Below, piece after piece: positions 1 through 9,566 of a stretch of DNA of 64,000 nt. Position 1 is the first letter of the stretch; the number at the start of each line of letters is the position of its first letter. A program made the translations under genes and the position numbers. Source of the DNA: Mesostigma viride (lineage: Eukaryota; Streptophyta; Mesostigmatophyceae; Mesostigmatales; Mesostigmataceae); NCBI GenBank assembly GCA_009746045.1, contig RPFO01000027.1, positions 2,588,733 to 2,652,732 on the forward strand, given 5' to 3'. The notes under the pieces were generated by a model, which saw only the letters and a program-made list of their open reading frames with translations, was not told the origin of the DNA and searched no databases.

Positions 1-1
1 G

Positions 2-291
2 ACTGTTTGCCTGGCTCCCCTGGTGCATGCGCAGCGCAACCAGCCGCTGGACACCACCGTCGTGGCCAGTGACGCGTCGAGCCGGGGCTCCGGTGTGGTG
101 TACGCCCGTCTGGCAGAGGCAGACGTGAAAGCTTTGTCCAACTGCCGTGAGATGAAGGGGTGGAAGACTCTGTGTGTCGGGTCGGAAGAGGTCGGTGTGG
201 AGCGAACGGGGGAGAGGGAACATCGGGCGGTGGCGACCGCCCGCTGGCGTGTGGCGGTGAAACACCGGTGGAGGGACGCGGGGGCGCACAT
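2..291 (+). CDS. YR (DIRS/Kangaroo-like) retrotransposon polyprotein, left fragment with start of RNase H
   Basis: The reading frame is open from base 2, so the gene begins outside the window. A stretch reading VVASDASSRGSGVVYARL looks like the first strand of a retroelement RNase H, with its catalytic Asp. The frame is cut at 291 by the gypsy LTR and resumes at 19687 with INEKEARAAVQSLEWGL, which supplies the RNase H Glu. The 5-bp cacat at 287-291 is repeated at 19682-19686. The frame that runs on past 291 into the LTR is an artefact of the insertion. The reverse transcriptase expected upstream is not in the window. Assignment to the tyrosine-recombinase class rests on the right-hand fragment. 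Confidence 0.8.
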
Positions 292-980
292 TGTAACGAA
301 CCCATCCGGGTCGTGCGAAAGATCCTATGTTAGGGTGGTTAATATGGAAATCTGGGTCAACCGCTCACCACTCTCCGGGAGTGGTATTAACGGAGCAGTT
401 GCGGCATTTACACTGCTACGGCTCACGGTGATTAATATTGCATTAATCTACACAACCCACATTCAGGATAGAGCCACCAAATGCAGTTGGAATTATGCCC
501 CAGGTTCAGACAGGTGATAACACACACTTTATTCCGAACCAAGAGGACGAGACTCTCGTCCTCGGACCAATTTCACCTAGGTCTGCCACCAAGCTGGCAA
601 GGGGCGCCGACATGGCGCCGACCTTCCAGCGAATTCCAAAGCATGCAGTCCACACAAGATCCTCGGGTCGACATCGACCCCCGCCAGCTGGCTACAGAAT
701 CCACGCATGAGTACAATATCTCAACCAGCTGTAAAGTACGCAGCGCGGCGCGAATGCACCGGCCTACTAGCTCTAGAAGATCTCGAACATCAACCTAGGC
801 CCAAAATAACCGGTCCGAATCACACAAACTATCATAGTTCCATACAAAAATCCTGACCAAGGGACAATTCCCAAATTAAGTCCCGAAATGAATCCCAAAG
901 TCCTACGGACTATGACAACAAGCCAAAATACATAATTTATTCCATTGTTGCGCCCGTTCCAAAGGGTCGGGTTCGCAACA
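292..980 (-). repeat. LTR of gypsy element 1 (3' LTR in the coding direction)
   Basis: It begins tgtaacgaac and ends ggttcgcaaca, and is 689 bp long. It matches 18993-19681 in length and, as far as I can read, in every base, including two chance ORFs that translate identically in both copies. That indicates very recent insertion or recent conversion. Confidence 0.95.
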
Positions 981-1003
981 CTCCTCCCCCTCCCCGGGGG
1001 ACG
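981..1003 (-). other. polypurine tract of gypsy element 1 and short 3' untranslated region
   Basis: Immediately inside the left LTR the plus strand reads ctcctccccctccccggggg, a purine run on the coding strand. This is where plus-strand DNA synthesis would be primed. About 260 bp without a recognisable gene lie between it and the end of the post-pol ORF. Confidence 0.75.
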
Positions 1004-1260
1004 GTAGTCCCTACCGTCATGTAGATAAGGCCCAGCAACTAAAGGGAGAAAGCACACAACAAACATGTTACTAACCACACATGGTTACTCTACTTGCCTC
1101 GCAGGGCAAAAATTCAGGTTGACCATAGGGGTACTATGTCCCAGCCCATGTTCACCCATCAGACTAGTAAAACCAATTCCCCCAGAACTTGCCACACAAG
1201 GACAAGTTTTGACGTAGTCAAATAGTGGAATTCTTCCAACCACACTTCCGACCTTCTTGG

Positions 1261-3429
1261 TCAGCGGCCGTGGTTTCGCCGGCGATTCGCGGGATCCGGG
1301 GCCTTCTCATTTCGTTGTTGGCAGGCCCGCTGGTATGCCCGCTCTCCAATCTCTGTGGCCTGTGGACCACGGGTCCCAGGGTACGCCAAGAGCTCCTCCT
1401 CGAACGCCCACTGCTCCGGTCTGCCTGCATCGCGCCGCCCCAAAAGAGAGAGGCGGGTCCACGAGCCGAGAGGCCACATGGCCAAGAAGGCCGCCAGGTA
1501 CTCCGGAATCGTGAAGAGGAGGGTCTTCGCACCCTTGTCCACCACCCCGCAACGGTGGTCCCGAATGTAAGCCTCTCCCATACCCATCATCACCTCAGAC
1601 GCTAGGCTCCAATCAATCCAAGTGTTCTCGTCCACGCTCATGTCCAGGAAGTCAGGAGCCGTCGCGTGCAGGAACGCTGGCGCGTCCGGGGCCAGCTTCG
1701 GAGGCCCCACCAAACGGGTTTCGCCCGCCACCCGGTAGGTCCAGTTGTCCCCCTCGGGCGCATAGCGCGTCACCCTCCCAACCGTGAAGGGGAGATTTTC
1801 CCCAGGGACGAATGGTCGTGGACGTCGGAGGGGAATCCTCGGGTACAGACGTACGCGCAGCAGCTCCAGATAGGCGCCCCGGTCCTTGTAGCACCACGGT
1901 CCCGCCGAGAACACCAGGTCATAGTCCGCATACTCCTGTGGTGATCGGGGTTGGACCGGCGCGTCCGCACTCCAATCCACCCCCAATATTTCCATACGAG
2001 GACATCTGCCCCCGTGGGCAACTGTGCGGCCGGGTATCGGTCGGAGATAGGCCCCCAATGACCATGGCACATCATGGGGGAGGGGCGGCGGGCCCGGAAT
2101 CGCTAGCGCAAGCGCCTGGACTTCCGGCATCTGGCCGCGACCCGCTGGGTGAGCGACGTCAGTATCCGTCCGTGTTGACTGCACGAACGAAGGGCCGGAG
2201 GCAGCCTTTCCGCTGGCTGTTGACGGTGCGACCTCCGGGGTCGACCGGTGGGCCCGTGCAGTAGAAGTGTCCGCAACAGCCTTGCCACGATCTGCCGAGG
2301 GCGCGGCCTCCGGAGCCGACCTTGGCGACTGCGTCGATGAGGGACCGGCTCCTGCCAATCCAACTGTCTTGCTCCGATCAGCCGAAGGTGCGGCCTCCGG
2401 GGCCGACCTTGGCGACCGCGACCCTTGATGTCCCGTCGCCCTGTCCCATGTCCGCCGAAAGGACCTTTCCTCCTCACGCGTCTCCGGGCGAACACCCACG
2501 CCACGGGAAGGCTCCCTGGAGCGGGACGCGTCCCGTGCGCTGCCGGACCTCCTGTCCTGACCCGGGGGTCGCCGGTCTCCCGAGTTCTCGCGGCGGGCCC
2601 CGGCATCGCGCGAGGCGTTGCCGGCTGAGTGGGCAAGTTCCCGGGGCGCAGGGCGCGGCGGGAACAGGTCGTCGTCCTCACTCCAGTCCTCCTCCTCATC
2701 GGGGCCCTCCCCGCCGCGATCATCCGCCTCGTCCAACTCCACGATGCGGTCGAGCGCCTGCCGGAGGGAGTACTGGCCTGCTGCGGTGCAGAACGGGCCC
2801 CGCAAGGCCCCATCTGGCGGCAAGCCCCGGTAGGCCCGCTGCAGGATCTGACGTCGTGCCGGTGCGACGAGCAAGAACATGAGGCGGGGGTAGGCCATGA
2901 GGGCCGACACCGTAGTCACGCAACGGTTGCAGGCACAGCTGGGTGCGTGGTCCTCCCAAGCTGTCCCTACCGCCACATTCCCTCGAATCGCCGTCCGGGT
3001 CTCGACTTTGAACCCGCAGTGCCTTTGCACGGATTCGCGGAACTTCTCGTGTCGATCGTCGGGCCACTCCAGAACCGAGGAGGCCAGGTAGTCTTGATCG
3101 GCCTTGCCGTGCCTGCGCCGTCGACGCGCCAAGAACACGCCCTCCTGGCCGTAGTCGGGCAGAAACGTCCGCGGATTAAAGGTCTCACGGTTGTTCTCGT
3201 TGGCGGTCGCAGCTATATCCGACCCCTGCTCCTTCATGTCTTCCGACCGTCGTCTCTTGCCACAACTGGCAGGCGGTGCGAACCCCGGAGGCTCCTCCGG
3301 GGAGGCTGGGGGTGTGAACCGCACCAAAGGACTGCTGGAGTCACTACCTATGGGGCGGGGGCTGAAGCGAGTCTCCTCCGGGGAGTACGCCTGTTGTACA
3401 AGGAATGACCACGAGCAGCAAGGCAACAC
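1261..3429 (-). CDS. post-pol ORF (ORF3) of gypsy element 1, unknown function
   Basis: This 722-residue frame starts 80 bp after the pol stop and runs towards the 3' LTR, the position where env lies in other elements. I see no signal peptide or membrane segment. The N-terminal third has a basic cluster and a Cys pair (CACNRC). The middle (about residues 230-440) is Arg/Ser/Pro-rich, repetitive and probably disordered. The last ~270 residues look folded and resemble the C-terminus of the ORF at 24961-27102: an aromatic-Tyr-Lys/Arg stretch followed by LRRPRPFVPG (LRPAPVRPLV in the other), IDW, then EYLAAFLAMWPLGSW against QYLWAFLGLLPENVW. Conservation in two otherwise diverged elements suggests selection. 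The function is not known to me; a structural, nucleic-acid-binding or targeting role is a guess. Confidence 0.75.
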   Translation of the reverse strand: MLPCCSWSFLVQQAYSPEETRFSPRPIGSDSSSPLVRFTPPASPEEPPGFAPPASCGKRRRSEDMKEQGSDIAATANENNRETFNPRTFLPDYGQEGVFLARRRRRHGKADQDYLASSVLEWPDDRHEKFRESVQRHCGFKVETRTAIRGNVAVGTAWEDHAPSCACNRCVTTVSALMAYPRLMFLLVAPARRQILQRAYRGLPPDGALRGPFCTAAGQYSLRQALDRIVELDEADDRGGEGPDEEEDWSEDDDLFPPRPAPRELAHSAGNASRDAGARRENSGDRRPPGQDRRSGSARDASRSREPSRGVGVRPETREEERSFRRTWDRATGHQGSRSPRSAPEAAPSADRSKTVGLAGAGPSSTQSPRSAPEAAPSADRGKAVADTSTARAHRSTPEVAPSTASGKAASGPSFVQSTRTDTDVAHPAGRGQMPEVQALALAIPGPPPLPHDVPWSLGAYLRPIPGRTVAHGGRCPRMEILGVDWSADAPVQPRSPQEYADYDLVFSAGPWCYKDRGAYLELLRVRLYPRIPLRRPRPFVPGENLPFTVGRVTRYAPEGDNWTYRVAGETRLVGPPKLAPDAPAFLHATAPDFLDMSVDENTWIDWSLASEVMMGMGEAYIRDHRCGVVDKGAKTLLFTIPEYLAAFLAMWPLGSWTRLSLLGRRDAGRPEQWAFEEELLAYPGTRGPQATEIGERAYQRACQQRNEKAPDPANRRRNHGR

Positions 3430-3508
3430 CTGTGAGTACCGGTGTCATACCGACTAGTGTACGGTGTACCTGTGGTATGTACATACCTCTATGTGTATGT
3501 ACATACCT

Positions 3509-4373
3509 CTAGTGCAACCTGTGGGCCTTCTTGTACGCGTCTAGCAACCGCTTGCAGCCAGAGAGCTCCTTCTCCGTCCGCCAAGAGGCCTCTGCCCCAT
3601 ATCTAGTAAACTTCCACCGGATCCGATATTGGCGTTGACGACCACGCCCGAAATCGCGATGGGCGACAATCTCCTCGACCTCGTCCTCCTGTTCCCCTGT
3701 CTCCGGGTCGTATTCCACCGGAGCCGGGGGATTGAGTCTACCCTGGATCGAGTTCTGGTGGTACAGCTTGAGCTGGTCGCGGTGGAAGGTTGTCGCGGTG
3801 CCCCATGAGATGGGCACGTCCACCTTGAACATGACATCATCCCATTTCTCCAGCACTTGGTGGGGCCCCAGGTACATGGGCCGGAGCTTCGTTTTGAGCT
3901 CCCCTTCCACCTTCTGGGAGAATCGACCGAGCTGGGGTCCCTCTACCAGGACCCAGTCCCCGACCTCGATGTCCGGTGCTCTAGAGTCCCGCTTGCCTTC
4001 CACGCGAGCCATGTTGCGCTCGGCAGCGGCCCGGTACCCTTTAACCGCACTGTTGTGAGCTTGGCGCATCTTTTCCAGCAGGCTGCTCACGCCCGCCAGA
4101 GTAGTGCGCAGCACCTCCGGTTCCGCCAGCGCCGGACTCGTCAGCAAGTCGGTCGGCGTCAGCGGATGCCTTCCCGTGTTGAGAAAGAACGGGGTTAGGC
4201 CATGGGCTGCCTGTGGTGCGTTGTTCAAGGAGAACTCCACCAAGCACAGCAACTCCTCCCAGTTGCTGCCCACCTCGTCGGTGTAATGGCGCATGGTTTC
4301 CTGTACCGTGCGGTTGAGTCGCTCCACCAGATGGGAGGACGAGCTGTGATAAGCCGTCCCTAGCGACACCTTG
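3509..4373 (-). CDS. pol: gypsy element 1 pol, C-terminal part: end of integrase and chromodomain
   Basis: This is the continuation of pol beyond the copia insertion. It begins with VSLGTAYHSSSSHLVERLNR, which holds the third catalytic residue (Glu) of the DDE integrase core. A stretch typical of gypsy integrase tails follows (HPLTPTDLL, then VGDWVLVEGPQLGRF and KLRPMYLGP). The last ~60 residues read as a chromodomain: EEIVAHRDF, then RQYRIRWKF and ASWRTEKEL. Chromodomains in chromovirus integrases are known to steer insertion to chromatin marks. The frame is intact to the stop at 3509. Confidence 0.92.
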
Positions 4374-4989
4374 AGTTGAATGAGAGTTTACCACCGAGGG
4401 AATCCATGGCTCTTGCAGGAAAGTTGCCTTTATTATAATGAGCAAACACAGACGTAAGTCACGTCAAGTCCGAGACTGCACGTAGCACAGACGACAGGGT
4501 CGTTATGCCAAGAGAGCGTGCACGCAAGAGCTAGCGTCCTAGAGCTAACAAGTCACTCATATAGCTTGCTAGGGACGCGTCCAAGTATTCAGCTGCACTG
4601 TCACAGCTGAACTGTCAATCAATTGATTACACAGACTCTGGCACGCCTTTGGCGCGCAGATCTATCAATTGTCCATACGGCTAGTCCTGTGGACCTATCC
4701 GTACACTAGTCAGCATCAATTGTCTCATAGGTCCTGGCGCGCTACAGTGCGCCTACCTATCAATTGACCATCAAGTCCTGTACAAGTCCTGTCAACGTCC
4801 TGCGGACTATCAAAGTGACACTTGTACATCCTGTGTCCGTACGCGCCCACAGTGGCGCGCCGGGTACTGTCGGCACAGCCTAGGAAACGTCATAACTTTT
4901 ACGTTCCTTAACCAAATGAGGCGTTCAAGGTGCCGTTGGAAAGAGCGTAACAATCTCTATCCATCTAACGTAAATCCTTTACGTTAACT
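4374..4989 (-). repeat. LTR of copia element (3' LTR in the coding direction)
   Basis: It starts agttgaatgag and ends acgttaact, 616 bp, and appears identical to 11611-12226. The TTAACT end is the complement of AGTTRA, a short terminal inverted repeat. The bases just inside (4990-5010, ccaatcccttcttttcttta) give a purine-rich tract on the coding strand. Confidence 0.93.
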
Positions 4990-5940
4990 CCAATCCCTTC
5001 TTTTCTTTAGGGATCACATCCCCTGCCAGGGACCCTTGAAGTAGCTTGAAATGTCCTTCACTCCAGCTTGAAGCTTGAACAGATGTCTTTAATGGCCAAT
5101 GCCATTCCCCCAGCCCTTTCTTTTAAGGAACTGGAAAAGAAACAGATCTGCCACAGGGAAAACCATTTCATGAGAAATGGATAAAAACCTATGGAAGTGG
5201 CATTACAGAGTACCACCAGATATTAGAAACACACAAAATTAAATACATACAGGTTAATTCTATGAGGTCTTCTCCAGGAATTAATCCCATCACCTCGGTA
5301 GAGCCTCCAGTACAATGACCTTCTGGCGGTGAGTTACATTAATCCCAGATACTAATCCCATAAAACCCAGTACATATCTAATATAAGCACAATAAATCCA
5401 TGACAATTGAAATACCACTTGACAAAGTAAGACGTATTACAATAGTTTCCCCGTCATACTCTCAACAGGTTAGTATTGGCGCCCGTCTTATGGCGCCCGT
5501 CTACTTGTCAGATGATAAATTGCCACAGCAAACAAATGACAAAATGAAACACATAGGCAACAATTAAATCCTGCCCTGGGGAACTAGGGAAGTCTGAACA
5601 GGTAAAACACCTGAGCAGGCCAGCTTGTAGAAACATAATACCAGGGAATCGAACCCCGCCCTATAAACCCCAGAATAAAGGTTCCCAGACCATTGTGAGA
5701 GGTATGTACAAATATACATTTCTTTTTAAATAGAATACATGGTCTGTAATGGACCTGTCAACCTTGTGTAGTCAACAGCATGAACCCCAGCCAAAACCTG
5801 GCTGTATCCTGATTAAAATCAGAGTGAGTGTACCATGGTCCATGAGCCTTAGTACAGACTAAAATACAGGTATTATGCCAGTCACAATGCTGACACTACC
5901 ACACAATCTGCTCTCCAATGCCCTATAACCAGGCACCAGC
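4990..5940. other. copia 3' untranslated region
   Basis: About 950 bp between the RNase H stop and the 3' LTR. It is AT-richer than the coding part, and I see no ORF or repeat of note other than the purine tract next to the LTR. Confidence 0.6.
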
Positions 5941-6684
5941 TTAGACAGCTTGCTGAGATGGGTCCATCAGAGACTGAAGAACCTTGTATTGCACTGCTGC
6001 CTTCTGCACTAGCTTGGTCAAAGCATCAGCAGGATTGTCAACCCCAGGGATATGCTCAATATTGGCCAAGGAGGACAATTCCTTAAGAAGGAGATAATCC
6101 AAGTCCCTACTTCTGGCCATCTGCCTGTGCACAAACTGCACCATCCCCATGGAGTCTGTTTTTAGAAGAGTGGTAACCTGAAGTGGCCAAGGAGTGTTAG
6201 AAGTCATCTGATGAAGCAACTCCTTCAGATAAAGGCTTGTGTGAATGCCTTCACAAATAGCCCTGCATTCTGCCACATCACTACTGACAGCCACCCGTTT
6301 GTGCAGGCGACTGAACCAGCTCACCAAACTCCCCAGGCCTTCCTGTCTGAGCACAAAGAGCCCTGCAGCCCTGCCCCTGACCTTGGAGACCTGCCTGCTG
6401 TCCATTGAGCTATCCACATACAGCTCCATGCAAATGGGTTGTGATAAATCCACTGCAGACAACAGAATGCCAGACGAAGCCCTGACCTGATCAGCCACCT
6501 TGGCAGACCCTAGCTCTGTCAGCATGTCATCAGGCAACCTGGCTATGACCATAAGGTCTGGCCTGGAAATGCCTGCCACCCAAGCAACCATGCCCCTCAC
6601 CATGGGACACAGTGCCTGTGTGATGACTGGAGGAAGCTTGCTAATGAGGGTCTCTTGATAATCGTTGCCCCCCACCAGCAGCAT
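5941..6684 (-). CDS. pol: copia RNase H (C-terminal part of pol, shifted frame)
   Basis: The frame carries the copia RNase H signatures in order: ELYVDSSMDS (Asp), SSDVAECRAI (Glu), LLKTDSMGMV (Asp) and IEHIPGVDNPADALTK (final Asp near the end of pol). It overlaps the integrase-RT frame by about 90 bp in a different phase. Either a one-base indel broke the polyprotein between RT and RNase H, or a frameshift is used. Because every other copia pol I know is one frame, I favour mutation or sequence error around 6600-6680. Confidence 0.88.
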   Translation of the reverse strand: MLLVGGNDYQETLISKLPPVITQALCPMVRGMVAWVAGISRPDLMVIARLPDDMLTELGSAKVADQVRASSGILLSAVDLSQPICMELYVDSSMDSRQVSKVRGRAAGLFVLRQEGLGSLVSWFSRLHKRVAVSSDVAECRAICEGIHTSLYLKELLHQMTSNTPWPLQVTTLLKTDSMGMVQFVHRQMARSRDLDYLLLKELSSLANIEHIPGVDNPADALTKLVQKAAVQYKVLQSLMDPSQQAV

Positions 6685-9566
6685 ACGCCACTCCCCCCCT
6701 TCTTCACCAGTGTGGCCTCCATGCCCACAAACAGGAGAGGCTCATTCTCCACCTGCCATTGCTCCCTACCCAGAGGAAACTTGGACTTAATGATGGAGAT
6801 CAGCTCCTTAAGCCACGACGTGGGAGCTATCAGATGTAGGTCATCCCCGTGCAGCGAAGCATACACTGGTAGGCCTTCCCATTGCCCCAGAAACAGACAG
6901 GGGTCTACAGGAGAAACCTTCAAGTTGCAATGCTCCTTCAGGAAACGGTTGAGAGTCTCCCTCCAGATTATTGGACTTGACCTCAGGCCCTCCAGGCCCT
7001 TGAGGATTTTAAGGAACTCAGTGTGAATGTCCCTTTTCCATACAGCAGGCACCCTGACATAGAAAGGCGTCTTGCCCTCCCACTTTTCCTGTGCCACATC
7101 TGCATCCCCCTCCAGAAATGCCCTCTTGAAGTCTACCACCACTGAGCCATAGTCCAAGCCCTTGTTGAGAAGGCCTAGAAATACACACAGCAGCAGCCTC
7201 CAAGTGTCATGCAGCATGCCAGGGGTATACAACTCCTCAGCGGTGCACTCACCAGTACCCTTGAACTCATTCAGTACTGGCCTGACGTGTGGTACCTTGA
7301 CCCCGTCCACCTCCTTCATCTTGATGACAAACTTGAGCTTGAGTAGACGTCGTGCAGGAGGCAGGTCATTGACAGGTTCCACGCATTTCTTGGAGATCCA
7401 GTCCTCCCCAGATTTAATCAGACCCAGTGTGACCTGGGGACACATAATGGGAGAGGACATGAGCTTCACCAGGCCTTGGTAGTTTATAGGGCTGTGTCCA
7501 GCAAGTGAGTGAGGACCAATGCCCAAACTGCTTGGATGACTAGCAGCTGGCAATATGAGGTCATCAACCAAGGGCTCCTGCCCCTGGCACACTTGCACAC
7601 GCTTAACCGTCCTGGTTACTGCACGTGATAGGTGAGTGGTCCTGAAATTAATCAGTGGGACCTGACCAGCCCCTTCCTTAGTCAGGAGAGAGGACGTGAT
7701 CACTACCCCATCCTGGCATAGGAAATTCTGCCCCAGAAGAGCAGGTCCCTGATAGCCCTCCAAGACACAAAAAGCAGTGTCCTGTCCAAGGATAGGAATG
7801 GATACCTCACCCAGTACCTTCACGTGTACCCCGCCACTGAAGTCAGACACAAACTGATAGCTGGGTTCAGTCATGCTGTACCCTGCTGCAGCTCTGGTCC
7901 CAATGATGGAAACCTGAGAATTAGTGTCTACCTCTAAGGCAGTGTCCAGCCCCAGATTGCCATGCCACCTGAGCTTGGCTACCTTGGGCTGCTTCTTGGC
8001 CCTTTGCAGAGCCCCAATTAATCCAGCCAAACTTGTCCCCCTGGGCTTGGTTAGAGCCTTGGGCTTGACAGTTGACTCCCCAGCTGTTGACCTTGCAGCC
8101 TGTTCAACAGGTACCTCTGCAACCTGGCCAGGGCTGACAGATTCCCCTGCAACAGATGTGGTCGTTGCATCAGTGATGTCACTTGGGACCTGAAAATCCT
8201 GCAGGTCCTGTGAGCCTTGTGCCTGACTGCCCTCATTCATCAGGTTAGGCTTGACATATGACCAACTCAGCCGGTGCACATGCTTTGGTTCGTCCTCCAT
8301 GCTGACCAAGCATGCGTGGCTAGCTTCATCAACCTGGGTAACCACCCCAGGACTCCAGCTACCACGTTTGCCATAAAGGCTAGGTTCCTTCCAAGCTAGG
8401 ACCTTCTGACCCACTTGTGGCTCCAGCATCTTCCAACCCCGGTCCTTCTCCCTCAGCTTGGCAAAGGTGACATGTGCAGCATGTTTCCAGCCCTCCAGCA
8501 CATGTGGTGGGCACAGGCCATGATATAGACCCATTGGGCTGACAGCAACTCCATCATAGTAGAAGTTAACCCTGCTGTTCAGCTGCTGCTCCACGTTCCT
8601 CAGCCATGCACTCCTGACAAGTGCAGGTGCAGATAAGGGTACCCAGTCTTCAGAGATAATCAATTTCTTGACCTCCTGGATTGCCCTCTCTATAGCACCC
8701 TGCTGCCCATGAGCCTCCCTAGGTGTAACCAGCAACTCAGGAAGGGTGGGATCACCCTTGAGATGCTGAAACTGCATGTCCACCTGGATCCTTGTGGTAG
8801 GAAACTTGGCTCTTACATTCTGCAGGGCAGCCAGCAAGTACCTGTTCTTCATAGAAGGTAAATGCTCCAGCACCTTGTATTTTGTGTACCTGTCCACGCA
8901 CACCAACAGTTGCATGCCCCTGATGTGTTGGATATCACACTGCAGATCACCAATGCTCTGAGGTATAGCTTTGGCATGTGATTTCCTGGGCTTGTTGGAG
9001 GACAACTGGCACTTACACCGTGAGGCAGCTTGCTGACACGCCTTAAGAAGGGGTGCCCTGCCCATACGGAAGGCAAAGTTGTTTGACAGAGAAGTGGCAT
9101 GCCCAAACATGTTGTGGATTCGGGCACCCAACTCCTGGTACACAGAGGAAGCAGTCCCTGGCACAGTCAGGACTGTGCTGTCAGGTTGTCCAGCATCACC
9201 ATGCTGTCTTCCATCCTGTTCTGACTCAGAGTCTGAGTCACCCTGCTCATGCCCAACACCTGGACCGCCAGCAGGGACCACATGCATACCACCAGAGGCC
9301 TTCACACCCCTCTGTGGTTGTACATTGGTTTCTCTCAAAATGAGAGGTCCACCCTCGTGCCCAGCACAAGGATGCATGGGGTCAGACATTCTTACAGCTG
9401 CACCAGCTGTCAAGGACGTCTTCATAGGAACCTGTACCTCTCCAGGTGACCTGGGGCCACCATGAACCTGGAGATCACCCTCTTGTTGCCCAGATATAAA
9501 ATCTGCATTGGAGCACCTGGCCTCCCCCTTGGGTGAATTAAGGTGTGTAGGGGTTGCCTCAGACAG
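6597..9566 (-). CDS. pol: copia pol: integrase - protease-like - reverse transcriptase
   Basis: The frame is open from just after the TGA at 9567-9569; the first ATG is at 9425. From that ATG: an HHCC-like pre-integrase region (IHNMFGH, then CKC), the integrase core (LQCDIQHI near 8940; IQVDMQF near 8780; QQGAIERAIQEV near 8690), an SH3-like tail, then a retropepsin-like segment (ALEVDTNSQVSIIG near 7910-7950, followed by PALLGQNFL). The RT follows (VVVDFKRAFLEGD near 7110; LEGLRSSPIIW; LHGDDLHL near 6840, with HGDD for the usual YVDD). Usual copia order is protease, integrase, RT; here the only protease-like segment lies after integrase. DTN instead of DTG/DSG leaves its activity doubtful. 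Confidence 0.88.
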   Translation of the reverse strand: MSEATPTHLNSPKGEARCSNADFISGQQEGDLQVHGGPRSPGEVQVPMKTSLTAGAAVRMSDPMHPCAGHEGGPLILRETNVQPQRGVKASGGMHVVPAGGPGVGHEQGDSDSESEQDGRQHGDAGQPDSTVLTVPGTASSVYQELGARIHNMFGHATSLSNNFAFRMGRAPLLKACQQAASRCKCQLSSNKPRKSHAKAIPQSIGDLQCDIQHIRGMQLLVCVDRYTKYKVLEHLPSMKNRYLLAALQNVRAKFPTTRIQVDMQFQHLKGDPTLPELLVTPREAHGQQGAIERAIQEVKKLIISEDWVPLSAPALVRSAWLRNVEQQLNSRVNFYYDGVAVSPMGLYHGLCPPHVLEGWKHAAHVTFAKLREKDRGWKMLEPQVGQKVLAWKEPSLYGKRGSWSPGVVTQVDEASHACLVSMEDEPKHVHRLSWSYVKPNLMNEGSQAQGSQDLQDFQVPSDITDATTTSVAGESVSPGQVAEVPVEQAARSTAGESTVKPKALTKPRGTSLAGLIGALQRAKKQPKVAKLRWHGNLGLDTALEVDTNSQVSIIGTRAAAGYSMTEPSYQFVSDFSGGVHVKVLGEVSIPILGQDTAFCVLEGYQGPALLGQNFLCQDGVVITSSLLTKEGAGQVPLINFRTTHLSRAVTRTVKRVQVCQGQEPLVDDLILPAASHPSSLGIGPHSLAGHSPINYQGLVKLMSSPIMCPQVTLGLIKSGEDWISKKCVEPVNDLPPARRLLKLKFVIKMKEVDGVKVPHVRPVLNEFKGTGECTAEELYTPGMLHDTWRLLLCVFLGLLNKGLDYGSVVVDFKRAFLEGDADVAQEKWEGKTPFYVRVPAVWKRDIHTEFLKILKGLEGLRSSPIIWRETLNRFLKEHCNLKVSPVDPCLFLGQWEGLPVYASLHGDDLHLIAPTSWLKELISIIKSKFPLGREQWQVENEPLLFVGMEATLVKKGGSGVCCWWGATIIKRPSLASFLQSSHRHCVPW

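Noticed and set aside
481-798. 105-codon ORF repeated at 19182-19499
   Set aside because: It lies within both LTRs and on the strand opposite to the element genes. The identity only reflects LTR identity.
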